A stretch of DNA of 64,000 bases, from contig NZ_CP008985.1 in NCBI RefSeq assembly GCF_000754265.1, positions 248,001-312,000 on the forward strand, written 5' to 3'. Each line of letters starts with the position of its first letter. The stretch's first letter is position 1. The position numbers and the translations under genes were made by a program. The stretch comes from Candidatus Palibaumannia cicadellinicola (GTDB taxonomy: Bacteria > Pseudomonadota > Gammaproteobacteria > Enterobacterales > Enterobacteriaceae). The notes beneath the pieces were generated by a model. It saw only the letters and a program-made list of their open reading frames with translations. It made no database searches and was not told the DNA's origin. Below, piece by piece: positions 30,266 through 40,468 of the stretch.

Positions 30266-32719
30266 TCAATGACGAAAAAGGTATTTTAGCCAACCAAAAA
30301 CTCCGCTGCTATAACCGTTTTTCTCTAATTCTAATGTTTTTTTATGTCCCGGTTCCGGATTTATTAACGGACCTCGATCTGTTTCTCCTGGTTGAAGGAT
30401 CGGTATTGTCTGACATAAAGACTCAGGATCATCAGTCCAAATAGGTAGTGTACGCAATGTACTATCGCCATTGCAGACTAAATTTCCTGCATAGTCAATA
30501 GACATTTTGCTAATTTCTTCGGGAGGTGTCAGATTTAGCGTCATCGGCGCCTGGTTATCCAAATAGCGGCGATATAAAGTCAGAGCACCGGTAGCGCCAG
30601 TAAACTTAGCTGGCCCATTATTATCGCGACCAATCCAAACAATAGAGACTTCTTTGCCATCTATACCGGCAAACCAGCTGTCGCGTAGTTCGTTACTAGT
30701 ACCTGTTTTTGCAGCGAGATGGTAGGTGGGAAATTTAATAGCTAGCGAGTGTGAGGTTCCCCGCTCTACGACCTGTTGCATGGCATATAGCGTTAGGTAG
30801 GCAGCTTGGGCCGGAATCACCCGTTCTGCCTGCGGGAAGCTTTGATACAATACCTTGCCGTCTTCGCTCACAACTGAACGTACCGCCGATAAGCTGGCAT
30901 AGTTGCCGCAGCTAGCGATGGTTTGGAATTTCTGCGCAACTTCTACTGGCGTCAGGCTAATAGCTCCTAGTAGCATCGAAGGCAAAGGCACCGGATTAAG
31001 TACAGTTGCTGGTATTCCCAATTTGATCAAAGTATTAATGATAGGATCTAATCCTACTGCTAGACCAAGATTGACAGTAGGTACATTGAGTGAATAAGTG
31101 AGCGCGTCCACTAGCATCACTTTACCGCGGAACTGTCGGTCATAGTTTTTAGGAAACCAGATACGACCGTTCGGCTGCTGAATAGCAAGTGGCTCATCAG
31201 CAATCCAAGTATTGAGCCGATATTGATTCGGTTGGCTAAGAGCGGTGAGATAAGTCGCTGGTTTTGCGAGCGATCCAACTGAACGCCGGGCTTGCATGGC
31301 GCGGTTAAAACCTGCAAACTGCGGCTCAGCACCACCTACCATAGCACGAATTTCTCCACTTAAACGATCTACAACGACCATAGCGGCTTCTAGATCTTGA
31401 ATACCATGGTTAGCGCGTAGAGCAGGAATACCTACCTCTACTGCTTTTTCCGCTGCAGCTTGCGAAACGGGATCTAATGTCGTGAAAATTTTTACGCCGG
31501 ATAGTATGTTTATTTTATCTTTCAACTTGCTCTGTAGCTCTTTGTGCACCATTTGCATAAAAGCAGGCTGCGGTGTAAGTACACCGCCACGTGGCTGCAC
31601 ATCAAGCGGACGTGTACTCAAGATGTTATAGAGATCTATGTCAATCACATGTTGTTCTTCTAGTAATTTTATAACTAGATTACGACGTTCTAGCGCTAGC
31701 TCTGGATTGCGCCAAGGGTTATACAACGAAGCACCTTTTACCATTCCTACTAGCATAGCTTGCTGTTCTAAACTCAGTTCATCTATCGGTAGACCAAAGT
31801 AGTAAAGACTAGCCAGCGGGAATCCGCGTATCTGCTCGTTACCACTTTGACCAAGGTAGACCTCATTTAGATAAAGTTCTAGAATGCGGTCTTTGCTATA
31901 GCGATAATCAAATAGTAAGGCCATATATGCCTCGTTAAGCTTACGCCATAAAGATCGTTTGTTGCTCAGAAATAAGTTTTTTACTAGTTGCTGGGTGAGT
32001 GTACTACCACCCTGTATCGCATGTCCTGCAGTAAAGTTAGCCAGGAAAGCCCGTAAAATAGAAGATATGTGAATACCATCATGCTGATAAAAATGCCTAT
32101 CTTCGATAGCTATAAGCGTTTCTACTAGTAGATTTGGAAAATCTGCGCGGGGGACAAAAAGTCTTTGCTCGCCTTTTGGCGATTGTAGCATGGTAATCAA
32201 TCGAGGATCTAGGCGAAAAAAACCAAGATTACGTTGGATCTCTTGATTTTTAATTTGCAGTAGTTTGTTTCTAGTAAAAGTTATGGTAGCTCTAATTTGT
32301 CCTTCCTTTCCATCAGGAAAATCAAAAGGTCGGCGTAACAGCTCAATACTATTATCATGCACGATAAACTCACCAGGACGGGTAATATGAGACACTGGGC
32401 GATATTGCAGATTTTCTAATAGTGTGACGATTTCATCGCGGCTATAGGACATACCGGGCTCTAAGTTTACCATGCGGCCATAAACCGCAGCCGGTAATTG
32501 CCACACCTTACCGTCTATGCGGCTACGTACCTGCGCATCGAGATAAAGGCCATATAACACCATTAAGATAACTAGTAATATCAAGATACGGATATACCAG
32601 CTGAGACGAAATATTTTTTGATGTGGTCGTCTTCTCGTCCGTCGCCTATATCGTGCATCGCTGCGTGTTTTCGCGAGTCTTCTATGACGTCCGATAGGTT
32701 CACGGTTATCCACAGACAT
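30266..32719 (-). CDS. mrcB: Penicillin-binding protein 1B (bifunctional glycosyltransferase/transpeptidase)
   Basis: PBP1B polymerises lipid II and cross-links peptidoglycan. The 817-residue product has a basic cytoplasmic tail, one membrane segment near residues 45-65, a UB2H-like region, the GT51 domain with [10 protein letters not shown] and [15 protein letters not shown], and a transpeptidase with the serine motif GSLAKP, SLN ([11 protein letters not shown]) and KTG ([20 protein letters not shown]). ATG 32719 ([11 protein letters not shown]) matches E. coli PBP1B and follows GGAG; the ATG 18 bases earlier overlaps that site. A conserved wall synthase indicates a peptidoglycan-containing symbiont. 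Confidence 0.96.
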   Translation of the reverse strand: MSVDNREPIGRHRRLAKTRSDARYRRRTRRRPHQKIFRLSWYIRILILLVILMVLYGLYLDAQVRSRIDGKVWQLPAAVYGRMVNLEPGMSYSRDEIVTLLENLQYRPVSHITRPGEFIVHDNSIELLRRPFDFPDGKEGQIRATITFTRNKLLQIKNQEIQRNLGFFRLDPRLITMLQSPKGEQRLFVPRADFPNLLVETLIAIEDRHFYQHDGIHISSILRAFLANFTAGHAIQGGSTLTQQLVKNLFLSNKRSLWRKLNEAYMALLFDYRYSKDRILELYLNEVYLGQSGNEQIRGFPLASLYYFGLPIDELSLEQQAMLVGMVKGASLYNPWRNPELALERRNLVIKLLEEQHVIDIDLYNILSTRPLDVQPRGGVLTPQPAFMQMVHKELQSKLKDKINILSGVKIFTTLDPVSQAAAEKAVEVGIPALRANHGIQDLEAAMVVVDRLSGEIRAMVGGAEPQFAGFNRAMQARRSVGSLAKPATYLTALSQPNQYRLNTWIADEPLAIQQPNGRIWFPKNYDRQFRGKVMLVDALTYSLNVPTVNLGLAVGLDPIINTLIKLGIPATVLNPVPLPSMLLGAISLTPVEVAQKFQTIASCGNYASLSAVRSVVSEDGKVLYQSFPQAERVIPAQAAYLTLYAMQQVVERGTSHSLAIKFPTYHLAAKTGTSNELRDSWFAGIDGKEVSIVWIGRDNNGPAKFTGATGALTLYRRYLDNQAPMTLNLTPPEEISKMSIDYAGNLVCNGDSTLRTLPIWTDDPESLCQTIPILQPGETDRGPLINPEPGHKKTLELEKNGYSSGVFGWLKYLFRH

Positions 32720-33036
32720 CTTTGTAATTCTCCACATTGCTGATAGATAAAATTATGCTACGGCCTATCACTGAATAGTTTATGGCTCACAAGTACCTCA
32801 CAATATTTTTGCCATGCTACATTATGGCGTCAACTTAAGATATTTCATCATCAAACTAAAAAGTATAAAATTCGCATGTTTTTTATGGTTTAGCTCAATA
32901 CGCTTGTCAAGTTGGCATAAGGAATGAATCATTGCCAACCTTAAAGTCATCTGGTATTTATAGCGATCGATCTGTTTCTTTCACCACATTAGGGATCTCT
33001 AGTACGTGTTAGGTTAGTTAGAAAAGGAGAAGCAAC
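32720..33036. other. Divergent mrcB-dksA intergenic region
   Basis: This 317-bp region carries control signals for both genes. A 7-bp perfect inverted repeat, gttggca (32911-32917) and tgccaac (32933-32939), spans a possible weak dksA promoter (TTGTCA at 32904 with AATCAT 17 bases on). AAAGGAG at about 33023 is the dksA ribosome-binding site. The sfsA and hrpB genes found here in E. coli are missing and no remnant was recognised. Confidence 0.45.
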
Positions 33037-33492
33037 ATGCCAGAAGGAAAAAATCGTAAAACATCCTCCTTGAGTCTTCTCGCCATAGCTGGAGTAGAAC
33101 CGTATCAGCCGAAGCCTGGCGAAGAATATATGAATGATGCCCAACTGCTATATTTTAGACGTATTCTAGAAGCCTGGCGAAATCAGCTAAGAGATGAAGT
33201 AGGACGCACCGTTTTACATATGCAAGATGAGGCTGCAAACTTTCCCGATCCAGTAGATCGTGCCGCTCAGGAAGAAGAATTTAGCCTTGAGCTGCGTAAT
33301 CGTGACCGTGAACGTAAACTAATAAAAAAAATTGAAAAAACCCTCAAAAAAGTTGAAGAAAATGATTTTGGCTTTTGTGAATCTTGTGGAATTGAAATTG
33401 GTATTCGTCGCCTTGAGGCGCGTCCTACTGCTGATTTGTGTATAGACTGCAAAACCTTAGCTGAAATTCGTGAAAAGCAGATGGCAGGGTAA
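33037..33492 (+). CDS. dksA: RNA polymerase-binding transcription factor DksA
   Basis: DksA binds the RNA polymerase secondary channel and, with ppGpp, represses rRNA promoters and activates amino-acid promoters. The protein has 151 residues, as in E. coli, and is close to identical from residue 65 on. The coiled-coil tip acidic residues are present in [12 protein letters not shown], and the zinc cysteines lie in CESCGIEIG and LCIDCK. AAGGAG precedes the ATG. DksA is intact while RelA is truncated, so its ppGpp partner supply is uncertain. gluQ, which normally follows, is absent. Confidence 0.97.
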   Translation: MPEGKNRKTSSLSLLAIAGVEPYQPKPGEEYMNDAQLLYFRRILEAWRNQLRDEVGRTVLHMQDEAANFPDPVDRAAQEEEFSLELRNRDRERKLIKKIEKTLKKVEENDFGFCESCGIEIGIRRLEARPTADLCIDCKTLAEIREKQMAG

Positions 33493-33618
33493 GATAATAA
33501 AAGAAACAGAATAGGGTGTAATTTCGCTGACCCCCAACTAACCCTTCTAACGATTATTATTTTGTATAAAAATTTAGCAAGATTGGCAATCTATTGTTTT
33601 TAATTATTTATTTTTGAC

Positions 33619-33632
33619 TGAGGTGTACTATT
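33619..33632 (+). promoter_or_regulatory. pcnB ribosome-binding site and AUU start codon
   Basis: TGAGGTG at 33619-33625 is a good Shine-Dalgarno sequence placed four bases before ATT at 33630-33632. Translation from this ATT reproduces the E. coli PcnB N-terminus, and E. coli pcnB is known to start with AUU. No ATG, GTG or TTG lies in frame between here and 33717, and a TGA stop is in frame at 33615. Confidence 0.8.
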
Positions 33633-34973
33633 TTTACCCAAACAGCCAACTTTTGCCGTCAGGTACTTAACCGTGAAAACGCGGATACGGTATTAGAGGA
33701 TAGACACCCTTTAACAATGATTCCGCGCAATAAACACTCAATCTCACGTAAAGAGATTAGTGCAAATGCATTAAAGGTCCTTTATCGCCTTAGTAAGGCA
33801 GGATTCGAGGCCTATTTGGTCGGAGGTTGTGTTCGTGATATCTTGTTGGGTAAAAAACCAAAGGATTTCGATATCACGACTAATGCCACTCCAGAAGAAA
33901 TGCGTAAATTATTTCGCAATTGCCGACTAGTAGGCCGCCGCTTTCGTCTTGCCCATGTGATATTCGGTACCGAAATAATTGAAGTGGCTACCTTACGAGG
34001 TCATCATAAGGTACTAGATTCTCAAACTGAACTGACCTGTAATAATGGTATGCTATTACGTGATAATATCTTCGGCTCAATTGAGGAAGATGCTCAGCGC
34101 CGAGACTTCTCTGTCAATAGTCTTTATTATAGTGTAACAGATTTTACTTTGCGCGACTATACGGGTGGCTTAAAAGATCTACGGGAAGGCACTATTCGTC
34201 TAATTGGAGATCCTGAGATTAGGTATCGGGAAGATCCAGTACGAATGTTGCGCGCGGTGCGCTTCGCCGTTAAATTAAATATGACCATCAGCGAAGAAAC
34301 CGCTAAGCCTATTCTCAAACTAGCAACACTATTGGAGAATATTCCTCCGGCTAGGTTATTTGAAGAAGCACTAAAATTACTACAAGCAGGATACGGTGAG
34401 CCAACTTATCGCCTACTGTGTAAATACCAGCTTTTCAAACCACTGTTCCCGCTTATTAGCCGAAACTTTACCGAGCACGGTGATAGCTATATGGAAAATA
34501 TGATTAGCCGAGTACTAACAAATACCGACCAGCGCCTTCATAAAGCAAGACGGGTTAATCCCGCTTTATTATTTGCCGCTCTGCTATGGTATCCTTTACT
34601 TGATTATGCACAAAAACTAACACAGGAAAACCACCTGGCCTACTTCGAAGCTTTTATACTATCTATGAATGAGATATTAGATAAACAGTGCAAAACATTA
34701 GCTCTTCCTAAAAAGATGACGACATTAATCCGTGATATGTGGCAATTACAGCTCAGGTTATCCCGCTCTCATGGTAAAAAAGCTAAAAAGCTAATAGAGC
34801 ATCCTAAATTTCGCGCTGCCTATGATTTACTAGTGCTACGTGCTGAAGTAGAGCAAAATGTAGAATTGCAGCGGATTACCCACTGGTGGGATGAATTACA
34901 AACTGGAACACCATCACGTCAGAAGCAGATGCAGCCCCTGAGCATACTGAATCTGAATAACGAAAAATTATGA
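33630..34973 (+). CDS. pcnB: Poly(A) polymerase I, starting at an AUU codon
   Basis: PcnB adds poly(A) tails that promote RNA decay. From ATT 33630 the product is 447 residues. Its first residues, (M)[15 protein letters not shown], align with E. coli MFTRVANFCRKVLSRE, whose gene also uses AUU, so the conventional ATG at 33717 would wrongly remove 29 conserved residues. Catalytic motifs are [12 protein letters not shown] and [12 protein letters not shown] (metal-binding Asp pair), with [32 protein letters not shown] and the basic [18 protein letters not shown]. The C-terminal arginine-rich tail of E. coli (465 residues) is shortened. It overlaps folK by four bases. Conserved sequence upstream of the ATG is the deciding evidence for the start. 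Confidence 0.9.
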   Translation: MFTQTANFCRQVLNRENADTVLEDRHPLTMIPRNKHSISRKEISANALKVLYRLSKAGFEAYLVGGCVRDILLGKKPKDFDITTNATPEEMRKLFRNCRLVGRRFRLAHVIFGTEIIEVATLRGHHKVLDSQTELTCNNGMLLRDNIFGSIEEDAQRRDFSVNSLYYSVTDFTLRDYTGGLKDLREGTIRLIGDPEIRYREDPVRMLRAVRFAVKLNMTISEETAKPILKLATLLENIPPARLFEEALKLLQAGYGEPTYRLLCKYQLFKPLFPLISRNFTEHGDSYMENMISRVLTNTDQRLHKARRVNPALLFAALLWYPLLDYAQKLTQENHLAYFEAFILSMNEILDKQCKTLALPKKMTTLIRDMWQLQLRLSRSHGKKAKKLIEHPKFRAAYDLLVLRAEVEQNVELQRITHWWDELQTGTPSRQKQMQPLSILNLNNEKL

Positions 34974-35485
34974 TTATGATGGAGCGAGTATGGTTGGCGC
35001 TTGGCAGTAACCTCGCTGAACCACTGCAGCAGGTAGACACAGCGCTATTAGCGCTGGGAAGCTTGCCTAAAACTCATATGGTTATGTGTTCTTCCTACTA
35101 TCGTAGCCGTCCACTGGGGCCCCAAAATCAGCCGGATTACCTTAATGCCGTAGTGGCGTTAGAAACAGCACTGACACCCGAAGAGCTTCTAGCTCATATA
35201 CAATTTATTGAGCTCAAGCAGGGACGCGATCGTCAAATACACCGCTTTGGGCCGCGCACGTTAGATTTAGATATTTTACTGTTCGGAACTAAAATCATTG
35301 CTACCAGTAGGTTGACTGTACCCCATTATGATATGCATAACCGTGAATTCATGCTTTATCCTCTGGAAGAAATCGCTCCAAACCTACGTTTACCCAATGG
35401 CACCATACTAGTGAATCTACGGCGTAAGATTGCACGTAATGGTCTAATATTCTGGGATGATACCCACCGGATTCGATATTGGTAA
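34970..35485 (+). CDS. folK: Hydroxymethyldihydropterin pyrophosphokinase
   Basis: FolK transfers pyrophosphate from ATP to 6-hydroxymethyl-7,8-dihydropterin in folate synthesis. The 171-residue frame contains [38 protein letters not shown], and the metal and ATP site [16 protein letters not shown] followed by [26 protein letters not shown] 34970 overlaps the pcnB stop (ATGA) and suggests coupling; ATGs at 34976 and 34979 are alternatives, the last being closest to the E. coli start. The pcnB-folK-panB-panC order is that of E. coli. Confidence 0.95.
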   Translation: MIMMERVWLALGSNLAEPLQQVDTALLALGSLPKTHMVMCSSYYRSRPLGPQNQPDYLNAVVALETALTPEELLAHIQFIELKQGRDRQIHRFGPRTLDLDILLFGTKIIATSRLTVPHYDMHNREFMLYPLEEIAPNLRLPNGTILVNLRRKIARNGLIFWDDTHRIRYW

Positions 35486-35516
35486 AATCTTTTGCTAATT
35501 GTGGATACTCATACAG

Positions 35517-35586
35517 TACAGAGGTTGTATGAACATAACGACGATTTCTTATACAGAGGTTGTATGAACATAACGACTATTTCTTA
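35517..35586 (+). repeat. 35-bp tandem duplication covering the panB ribosome-binding site and start
   Basis: Two adjacent 35-bp copies, 35517-35551 and 35552-35586, differ at one base (acgacg versus acgact). Each contains GAGGTTGT followed by ATGAACATAACGAC, that is the panB Shine-Dalgarno sequence, start codon and first codons. The period is not a multiple of three, so the upstream copy reads in a different frame from the gene. Confidence 0.9.
35529..35567 (+). CDS. Possible 12-codon upstream ORF created by the panB 5' duplication
   Basis: The first copy of the duplicated start, ATG at 35529 with GAGG seven bases before it, reads [12 protein letters not shown] and then TGA at 35565-35567. 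That stop overlaps the real panB start codon as ATGA. Ribosomes could initiate here and re-initiate at panB, or the two sites could compete. Its sequence is just the panB N-terminus run out of frame, so any role would be regulatory. Expression is not shown. Confidence 0.4.
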   Translation: MNITTISYTEVV

Positions 35587-36358
35587 TTTACGGCATCAGA
35601 AACAACGACAGCAAAAATTTGCTTCTATTACTGCCTATGACGCTACCTTTGCCTCTCTCTTCGAACAGCATGGTATTAGTGTTATGCTTGTGGGAGATTC
35701 ACTTGGAATGACTATTCAGGGACATGATTCTACCCTGCCAGTAACATTAGACGATATGATTTACCATACACGTTGCGTCCGGCGCGGCGCCACAAAATCC
35801 TTGCTACTAGCCGACCTACCATTTATGTGTTACGCTACATTATCTCAGGCTTACGAGAGCGCAGCCGCGCTTATGCGGGCCGGTGCTAACATAGTAAAAC
35901 TAGAAGGTGGTTTCTGGATTACGAAAACCGTTCGTGGCTTAACAGAACGTGCCGTCCCAGTATGTTGCCATCTCGGTCTCACTCCTCAATCAGTTAATAT
36001 TTTTGGTGGCTATAAAATTCAAGGTAGGGACAAAGATAGTGCTGATAAACTACTAGCTGATGCTATAGCACTAGAGCTGGCTGGTGCCCAAATGCTGGTA
36101 CTAGAATGCGTGCCCGTTACGTTAGCCGAGCGTGTCACACGTGCATTATCGATACCAGTGATTGGAATCGGCGCTGGTGTTATGACCGATGGTCAGATTT
36201 TAGTGATGCACGATGTACTAGGCATAACGGGTAATCGTGCACCATCCTTTGCTAGAAACTTTCTGGTAGATTGTGAAGACATTCCTGCCGCAATCCGCCT
36301 TTATGTGCAAGAGGTGGAAGCGGGCGAATTCCCCGCTACACAACACAGTTTCTATTGA
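35564..36358 (+). CDS. panB: 3-methyl-2-oxobutanoate hydroxymethyltransferase
   Basis: PanB adds a hydroxymethyl group from methylene-tetrahydrofolate to alpha-ketoisovalerate, giving ketopantoate. From ATG 35564 the protein is 264 residues, the E. coli length, with [37 protein letters not shown] (metal ligands), [32 protein letters not shown] and [19 protein letters not shown]. The open frame extends further upstream, but only ATG 35564 follows a GAGG site and matches the family N-terminus. The 5' end lies within a 35-bp tandem duplication. panC follows after 19 bp. Confidence 0.96.
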   Translation: MNITTISYLRHQKQRQQKFASITAYDATFASLFEQHGISVMLVGDSLGMTIQGHDSTLPVTLDDMIYHTRCVRRGATKSLLLADLPFMCYATLSQAYESAAALMRAGANIVKLEGGFWITKTVRGLTERAVPVCCHLGLTPQSVNIFGGYKIQGRDKDSADKLLADAIALELAGAQMLVLECVPVTLAERVTRALSIPVIGIGAGVMTDGQILVMHDVLGITGNRAPSFARNFLVDCEDIPAAIRLYVQEVEAGEFPATQHSFY

Positions 36359-36377
36359 TGTTAGAGGAGAGAGTAGC

Positions 36378-37229
36378 GTGCTGATTATCGACAATACCAC
36401 TACCTTACGTCAAATCATTCAGCAGTGGCACCAATCACAACGGCGCATAGCCCTTATCCCTACTATGGGAAATCTACATGATGGGCATATGACCCTAATT
36501 GATGAAGGGCGGGCACAGGCGGATATTGTAGTGGTAAGCGTATTCGTAAACCCGATGCAGTTCGACCGGAGGGAGGATTTAGCAGTTTATCCACGTACTT
36601 TGCCGGAAGATTGTAGCAAACTAATCTTGAGTGGCGTAGATGCTCTTTTTACACCGTCGGTAAATGCTATTTATCCTAATAGAATTGATAACCATACCTT
36701 TGTCGATGTGCCACGTTTATCAGGCATCCTAGAAGGTATCAACCGACCAGGTCACTTTCGCGGTGTCGCCACAATTGTCAGTAAACTGTTTAATTTAATA
36801 CAGCCTCATGTGGCCTGCTTCGGTGAAAAAGATTTTCAACAATTAGCGCTTATTCGGCAGATGGTGCAAGATATGAGCTATGATATTGAAATTATAGCTA
36901 TACCAACTGTTCGTACAGCCGATGGTTTGGCACTGAGTTCACGTAATAGTTATCTTACGCTAGAACAACGTAAGTTAGCACCTCAACTTTATCAAGTGAT
37001 GCAAAAGCTGGTCAAATCTTTATGCTCTGGTAATAGGTATACCGATGAGCTACTTGATAAAGCAGCAAAGCGATTACGTGAATTTGGATTCACTCCGGAC
37101 ATGCTAGAAATCCGCGATGCACTCACTTTACAACCATTAACGGTGGAGAGCAAACAGGCAGTAGTGTTATTTAGTGCTTGGCTAGGCAAAGCCAGGCTGA
37201 TAGATAACGCCAAAGTTAATCTTCCTTGA
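36378..37229 (+). CDS. panC: Pantothenate synthetase
   Basis: PanC condenses pantoate with beta-alanine using ATP. From GTG 36378 the protein is 283 residues, equal to E. coli. It has the HIGH-type motif [14 protein letters not shown] near residue 30, [30 protein letters not shown] and the KMSKS-like [12 protein letters not shown] is chosen because AGAGGAGAG precedes it and VLII aligns with E. coli MLII; upstream ATGs lie inside panB. panD, for beta-alanine, is not in this window. Confidence 0.96.
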   Translation: MLIIDNTTTLRQIIQQWHQSQRRIALIPTMGNLHDGHMTLIDEGRAQADIVVVSVFVNPMQFDRREDLAVYPRTLPEDCSKLILSGVDALFTPSVNAIYPNRIDNHTFVDVPRLSGILEGINRPGHFRGVATIVSKLFNLIQPHVACFGEKDFQQLALIRQMVQDMSYDIEIIAIPTVRTADGLALSSRNSYLTLEQRKLAPQLYQVMQKLVKSLCSGNRYTDELLDKAAKRLREFGFTPDMLEIRDALTLQPLTVESKQAVVLFSAWLGKARLIDNAKVNLP

Positions 37230-37388
37230 TTACGTACTTACTTGCTTGCGTTACTGATTCCTCAGCGTTTGATTTTTAGATCACCTACCTTTCTGATACT
37301 ACCAGTATCACAGCTGTATACAAAGGCATAATGATTTGCTCGACTCGCGCCAGCGCAGCTATATTTTACTTAAGGACCACTTACTGCT

Positions 37389-39971
37389 ATGCAAGAGCTT
37401 TATGACCCGAAAGAGATAGAAGCCCAAATTCAGAAATACTGGGATAAACATGAAACTTTCAAGGTAACCGAAGATACTAGTAAAGAAAAATATTATTGTC
37501 TTTCTATGCTACCCTATCCTTCTGGCAGTTTGCATATGGGACATGTACGTAATTACACCATCGGAGACGTACTTTCTCGTTATCAGCGGATGCAAGGTAA
37601 AAACGTACTACAACCAATCGGATGGGATGCCTTTGGGCTACCTGCTGAAAGAGCAGCAGTTCAAAACCAAATAGCGCCGGCATCATGGACCTATGCGAAT
37701 ATTGACGCTATGAAGAATCAATTAAAGCGACTAGGTTTTGGCTACGATTGGAGCCGTGAAATTACAACATGCAGGCCAGAATATTACCGTTGGGAACAGT
37801 GGTTCTTCATCCAGTTATATGAAAAAGGCTTAGTCTATAAGAAGACGTCATCTGTGAACTGGTGCTCAAACGATCAAACGGTACTGGCTAACGAACAGGT
37901 TATCGACGGTTGCTGTTGGCGATGTGGCACTCGCGTCAAGTGCAAAGATATCCCACAGTGGTTTGTTAAAATTACTGCTTATGCCGATGAGTTACTTGAT
38001 GATTTAGATCAATTGGATGGCTGGCCAGAACAGATCAAAATCATGCAACGTAATTGGATCGGGCGTTCTGAAGGCATCAATATTACCTTTCAGGTTGCGG
38101 AAATAGAAGACCAACTTACCGTCTATACCGCCCGTCCTGACACTTTAATGGGCGTTACCTATTTTGCGATTACAACACACCATTATCTTGCACGGCAAGC
38201 TGCTAGCGATAATTCAGCATTAAAAAATTTTATGAATAATTGCGAACATACGAAAGTAACAGAAGCGGAAATGGTCACGAGGGTCAAAACTGGTGTCTTT
38301 ACTGGTCTGCACGTAATCCACCCGTTGACCGGAGAGAAGCTACCAATATGGGTGACGAACTTTGTGCTGAAAGATTATGGCACTGGAGCAGTCATGGCAG
38401 TACCTGGACACAATCAGCTGGATTGGGAGTTCGCTTGCAAATACTCTCTACCCATAAAAACAGTAATCCGCAATGCGGACGGGAGCGAACCTAATATCAG
38501 CGCGCAGGCAATGATTCAAAAAGGTATTCTGTATAACTCTGGCAATTTCGATGGTCTGAATTATCAAGAGGCCTGCCAAGCTATTGCAACCGTCTTAGTA
38601 GCACGTGGTATAGGCGAGAGAAAAATTAACTATCGCCTACGGGACTGGGTAGTTTCCCGCCAACGTTACTGGGGCACGCCGATACCTATGATTACACTAG
38701 AAGACGGCACCATAGTACCAACGCCAGTAGATAAGCTGCCGGTGATATTACCAGAAGATATTTTCATGGACGGGATCTCTAATCCACTTAAAGACGATGA
38801 CCGATGGTCGAAGACTACCTATGATAGTAATCCTGCGATGCGTGAAACTGATACCTTCGATACTTTTATGGAATCTTCATGGTACTACGCGCGCTATACT
38901 TGTCCACATTATGACCAAGGTATGTTAGATATTAACGCCACAAACTATTGGCTACCAGTGGATCAATATATCGGAGGTATTGAACACGCAATCATGCACT
39001 TGATGTACTTCCGCTTTTATCATAAATTATTACGCGATGCTGGGATGTTGAGGTCCGATGAGCCTACTAAACGTCTACTGTGTCAAGGTATGGTACTGGC
39101 TGATTCCTTTTACTACGTAAGTAGTACCGGTGAGCATATATGGGTCTCACCGATTAATGTCAGCGTCCAGCGTGATGAAAAAGGTTACCTTGTTAAAGCT
39201 CTAGATTCACAGGGTAATGAGCTGGTGTACGCAGGCATGAGTAAAATGTCAAAATCTAAAAACAACGGTATTGACCCGCAGATTATGGTCGAAAAATACG
39301 GCGCTGATACTGTGCGTCTGTTTATGATGTTCGCATCTCCAGCGGAAATGACATTGGAATGGCGAGAGTCTGGCGTAGAGGGAGCTAATAGATTTTTGAA
39401 ACGCATCTGGAAGCTAATTTATGAACATACCCAGCGGGGCAAAGTAGTTGCGCTAGATTTCGCAGCTATGAGTGACGAACACAAAGTACTCCGGCGCTTA
39501 CTACATCAAACAATAGCTAAGGTTACCGATGATATCGGCCGCCGCCAAACTTTTAATACTGCTATTGCCGCAATTATGGAGATCATAAATAAATTGGTAC
39601 ACGCATCGCAGGATAGTACACAAGACCGCGCTCTGTTGCAGGAAGCTCTACTTGCGGTAGTGCGTATGTTGTATCCATTTACTCCTCATGTTTGCTTCAC
39701 GCTATGGCAGGCACTGAGCGGAGAAGGAAACATTGATAATGCCCCATGGCCCATAGTGGACAAATCAGCGCTGGTGGAGGACGCTCAATTAATAGTAATT
39801 CAGATAAATGGTAAACGGCGCAGTAGAATTACCGTGCCCGCTGATGCCGACGAAGTATTTGTACTGGAACGTGCCTCTAGAGAAAAATCGGTTGCTAAAT
39901 ATCTAGAAGATACTAAAGTACATAAAGTAATTTATATTCCTGGAAAACTGATAAACCTAGTAGTAGGTTAG
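37389..39971 (+). CDS. leuS: Leucyl-tRNA synthetase
   Basis: LeuRS charges tRNA-Leu and edits mischarged amino acids. The 860-residue protein has exactly the E. coli length. It shows the HIGH signature in [13 protein letters not shown], zinc-binding CCWRCGTRV near residue 175, the CP1 editing domain with the threonine-rich [15 protein letters not shown] and the aspartate region [19 protein letters not shown], and the KMSKS loop [13 protein letters not shown]. It stands alone between panC and lptE; lptE follows after 19 bp as in E. coli. Confidence 0.97.
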   Translation: MQELYDPKEIEAQIQKYWDKHETFKVTEDTSKEKYYCLSMLPYPSGSLHMGHVRNYTIGDVLSRYQRMQGKNVLQPIGWDAFGLPAERAAVQNQIAPASWTYANIDAMKNQLKRLGFGYDWSREITTCRPEYYRWEQWFFIQLYEKGLVYKKTSSVNWCSNDQTVLANEQVIDGCCWRCGTRVKCKDIPQWFVKITAYADELLDDLDQLDGWPEQIKIMQRNWIGRSEGINITFQVAEIEDQLTVYTARPDTLMGVTYFAITTHHYLARQAASDNSALKNFMNNCEHTKVTEAEMVTRVKTGVFTGLHVIHPLTGEKLPIWVTNFVLKDYGTGAVMAVPGHNQLDWEFACKYSLPIKTVIRNADGSEPNISAQAMIQKGILYNSGNFDGLNYQEACQAIATVLVARGIGERKINYRLRDWVVSRQRYWGTPIPMITLEDGTIVPTPVDKLPVILPEDIFMDGISNPLKDDDRWSKTTYDSNPAMRETDTFDTFMESSWYYARYTCPHYDQGMLDINATNYWLPVDQYIGGIEHAIMHLMYFRFYHKLLRDAGMLRSDEPTKRLLCQGMVLADSFYYVSSTGEHIWVSPINVSVQRDEKGYLVKALDSQGNELVYAGMSKMSKSKNNGIDPQIMVEKYGADTVRLFMMFASPAEMTLEWRESGVEGANRFLKRIWKLIYEHTQRGKVVALDFAAMSDEHKVLRRLLHQTIAKVTDDIGRRQTFNTAIAAIMEIINKLVHASQDSTQDRALLQEALLAVVRMLYPFTPHVCFTLWQALSGEGNIDNAPWPIVDKSALVEDAQLIVIQINGKRRSRITVPADADEVFVLERASREKSVAKYLEDTKVHKVIYIPGKLINLVVG

Positions 39972-39990
39972 GTTAATAGAAGAAGGCGGT

Positions 39991-40468
39991 ATACGATACC
40001 TCACTTTTGCACCGATGCTAGGTTTAGCAGTGATTTTGACTACTAGCTGTTGCTATCATTTACGTAGAATACCAATTCACATAGTTGCATATAAATGATA
40101 TTACTATCCACGACGATACTAATAGCCCAGCTATGCCATCACTGTACATTCTTAATTCATCGGAAAGTAAAGTGACCATCTCGGTATTCCAAGATGGTAA
40201 AACGGCAGGATACCAAATAAAGTTCTTCATGCCCAACAAGGATTATTATCCCATTAATATTAAGGTCTACCGTACTTTATTTGATAATCCGCTAATGGCA
40301 CTAGCTAAAAACGAGGAAGAAGATATGATTCGCCAGGAGATGCACCAACAGGCTTCGCAGCAGCTGGTGCATCAACTTTTGTTAGTGCTGCAACATGTGT
40401 ATACTACTGATGATGCTTTGGCCAAGATCTTGTTGCCACAGCTGATGGTGGTCTCGGCAACGCGATGA
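39991..40468 (+). pseudogene. lptE: LPS-assembly lipoprotein LptE, frameshifted and internally deleted
   Basis: LptE plugs the LptD barrel that inserts lipopolysaccharide into the outer membrane. Two frames carry pieces of it. From ATA 39991 the first reads IRYLTFAPMLGLAVILTTSCCYHLR, split here as signal IRYLTFAPMLGLAVILTTS and cysteine plus YHLR, matching E. coli [24 protein letters not shown], and stops at TGA 40096-40098. The second, shifted by +1, is open from 40085 to 40468 and matches the body: MPSLYI, ISVFQDGKTAGYQIKF, YYPINIKVYRTLFDNPLMALAKNEEEDMI. About 35 residues between the pieces are missing. AGAAGG precedes ATA 39991, but ATA is a very poor start; ATG 40015 is in the same frame. 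The gene may be inactive, be a sequencing error, or yield a non-lipidated fragment. It overlaps holA by four bases. Confidence 0.8.

Noticed and set aside
33717..33719. ATG 33717 as the pcnB start
   Set aside because: It would discard 29 upstream residues that align with E. coli PcnB, and it lacks a strong Shine-Dalgarno sequence.
33820..33860. GGCVRD in PcnB in place of E. coli GGGVRD
   Set aside because: Cysteine at this place is common in the poly(A) polymerase and CCA-adding enzyme family, so it was not counted with the AlaRS and QueE changes.
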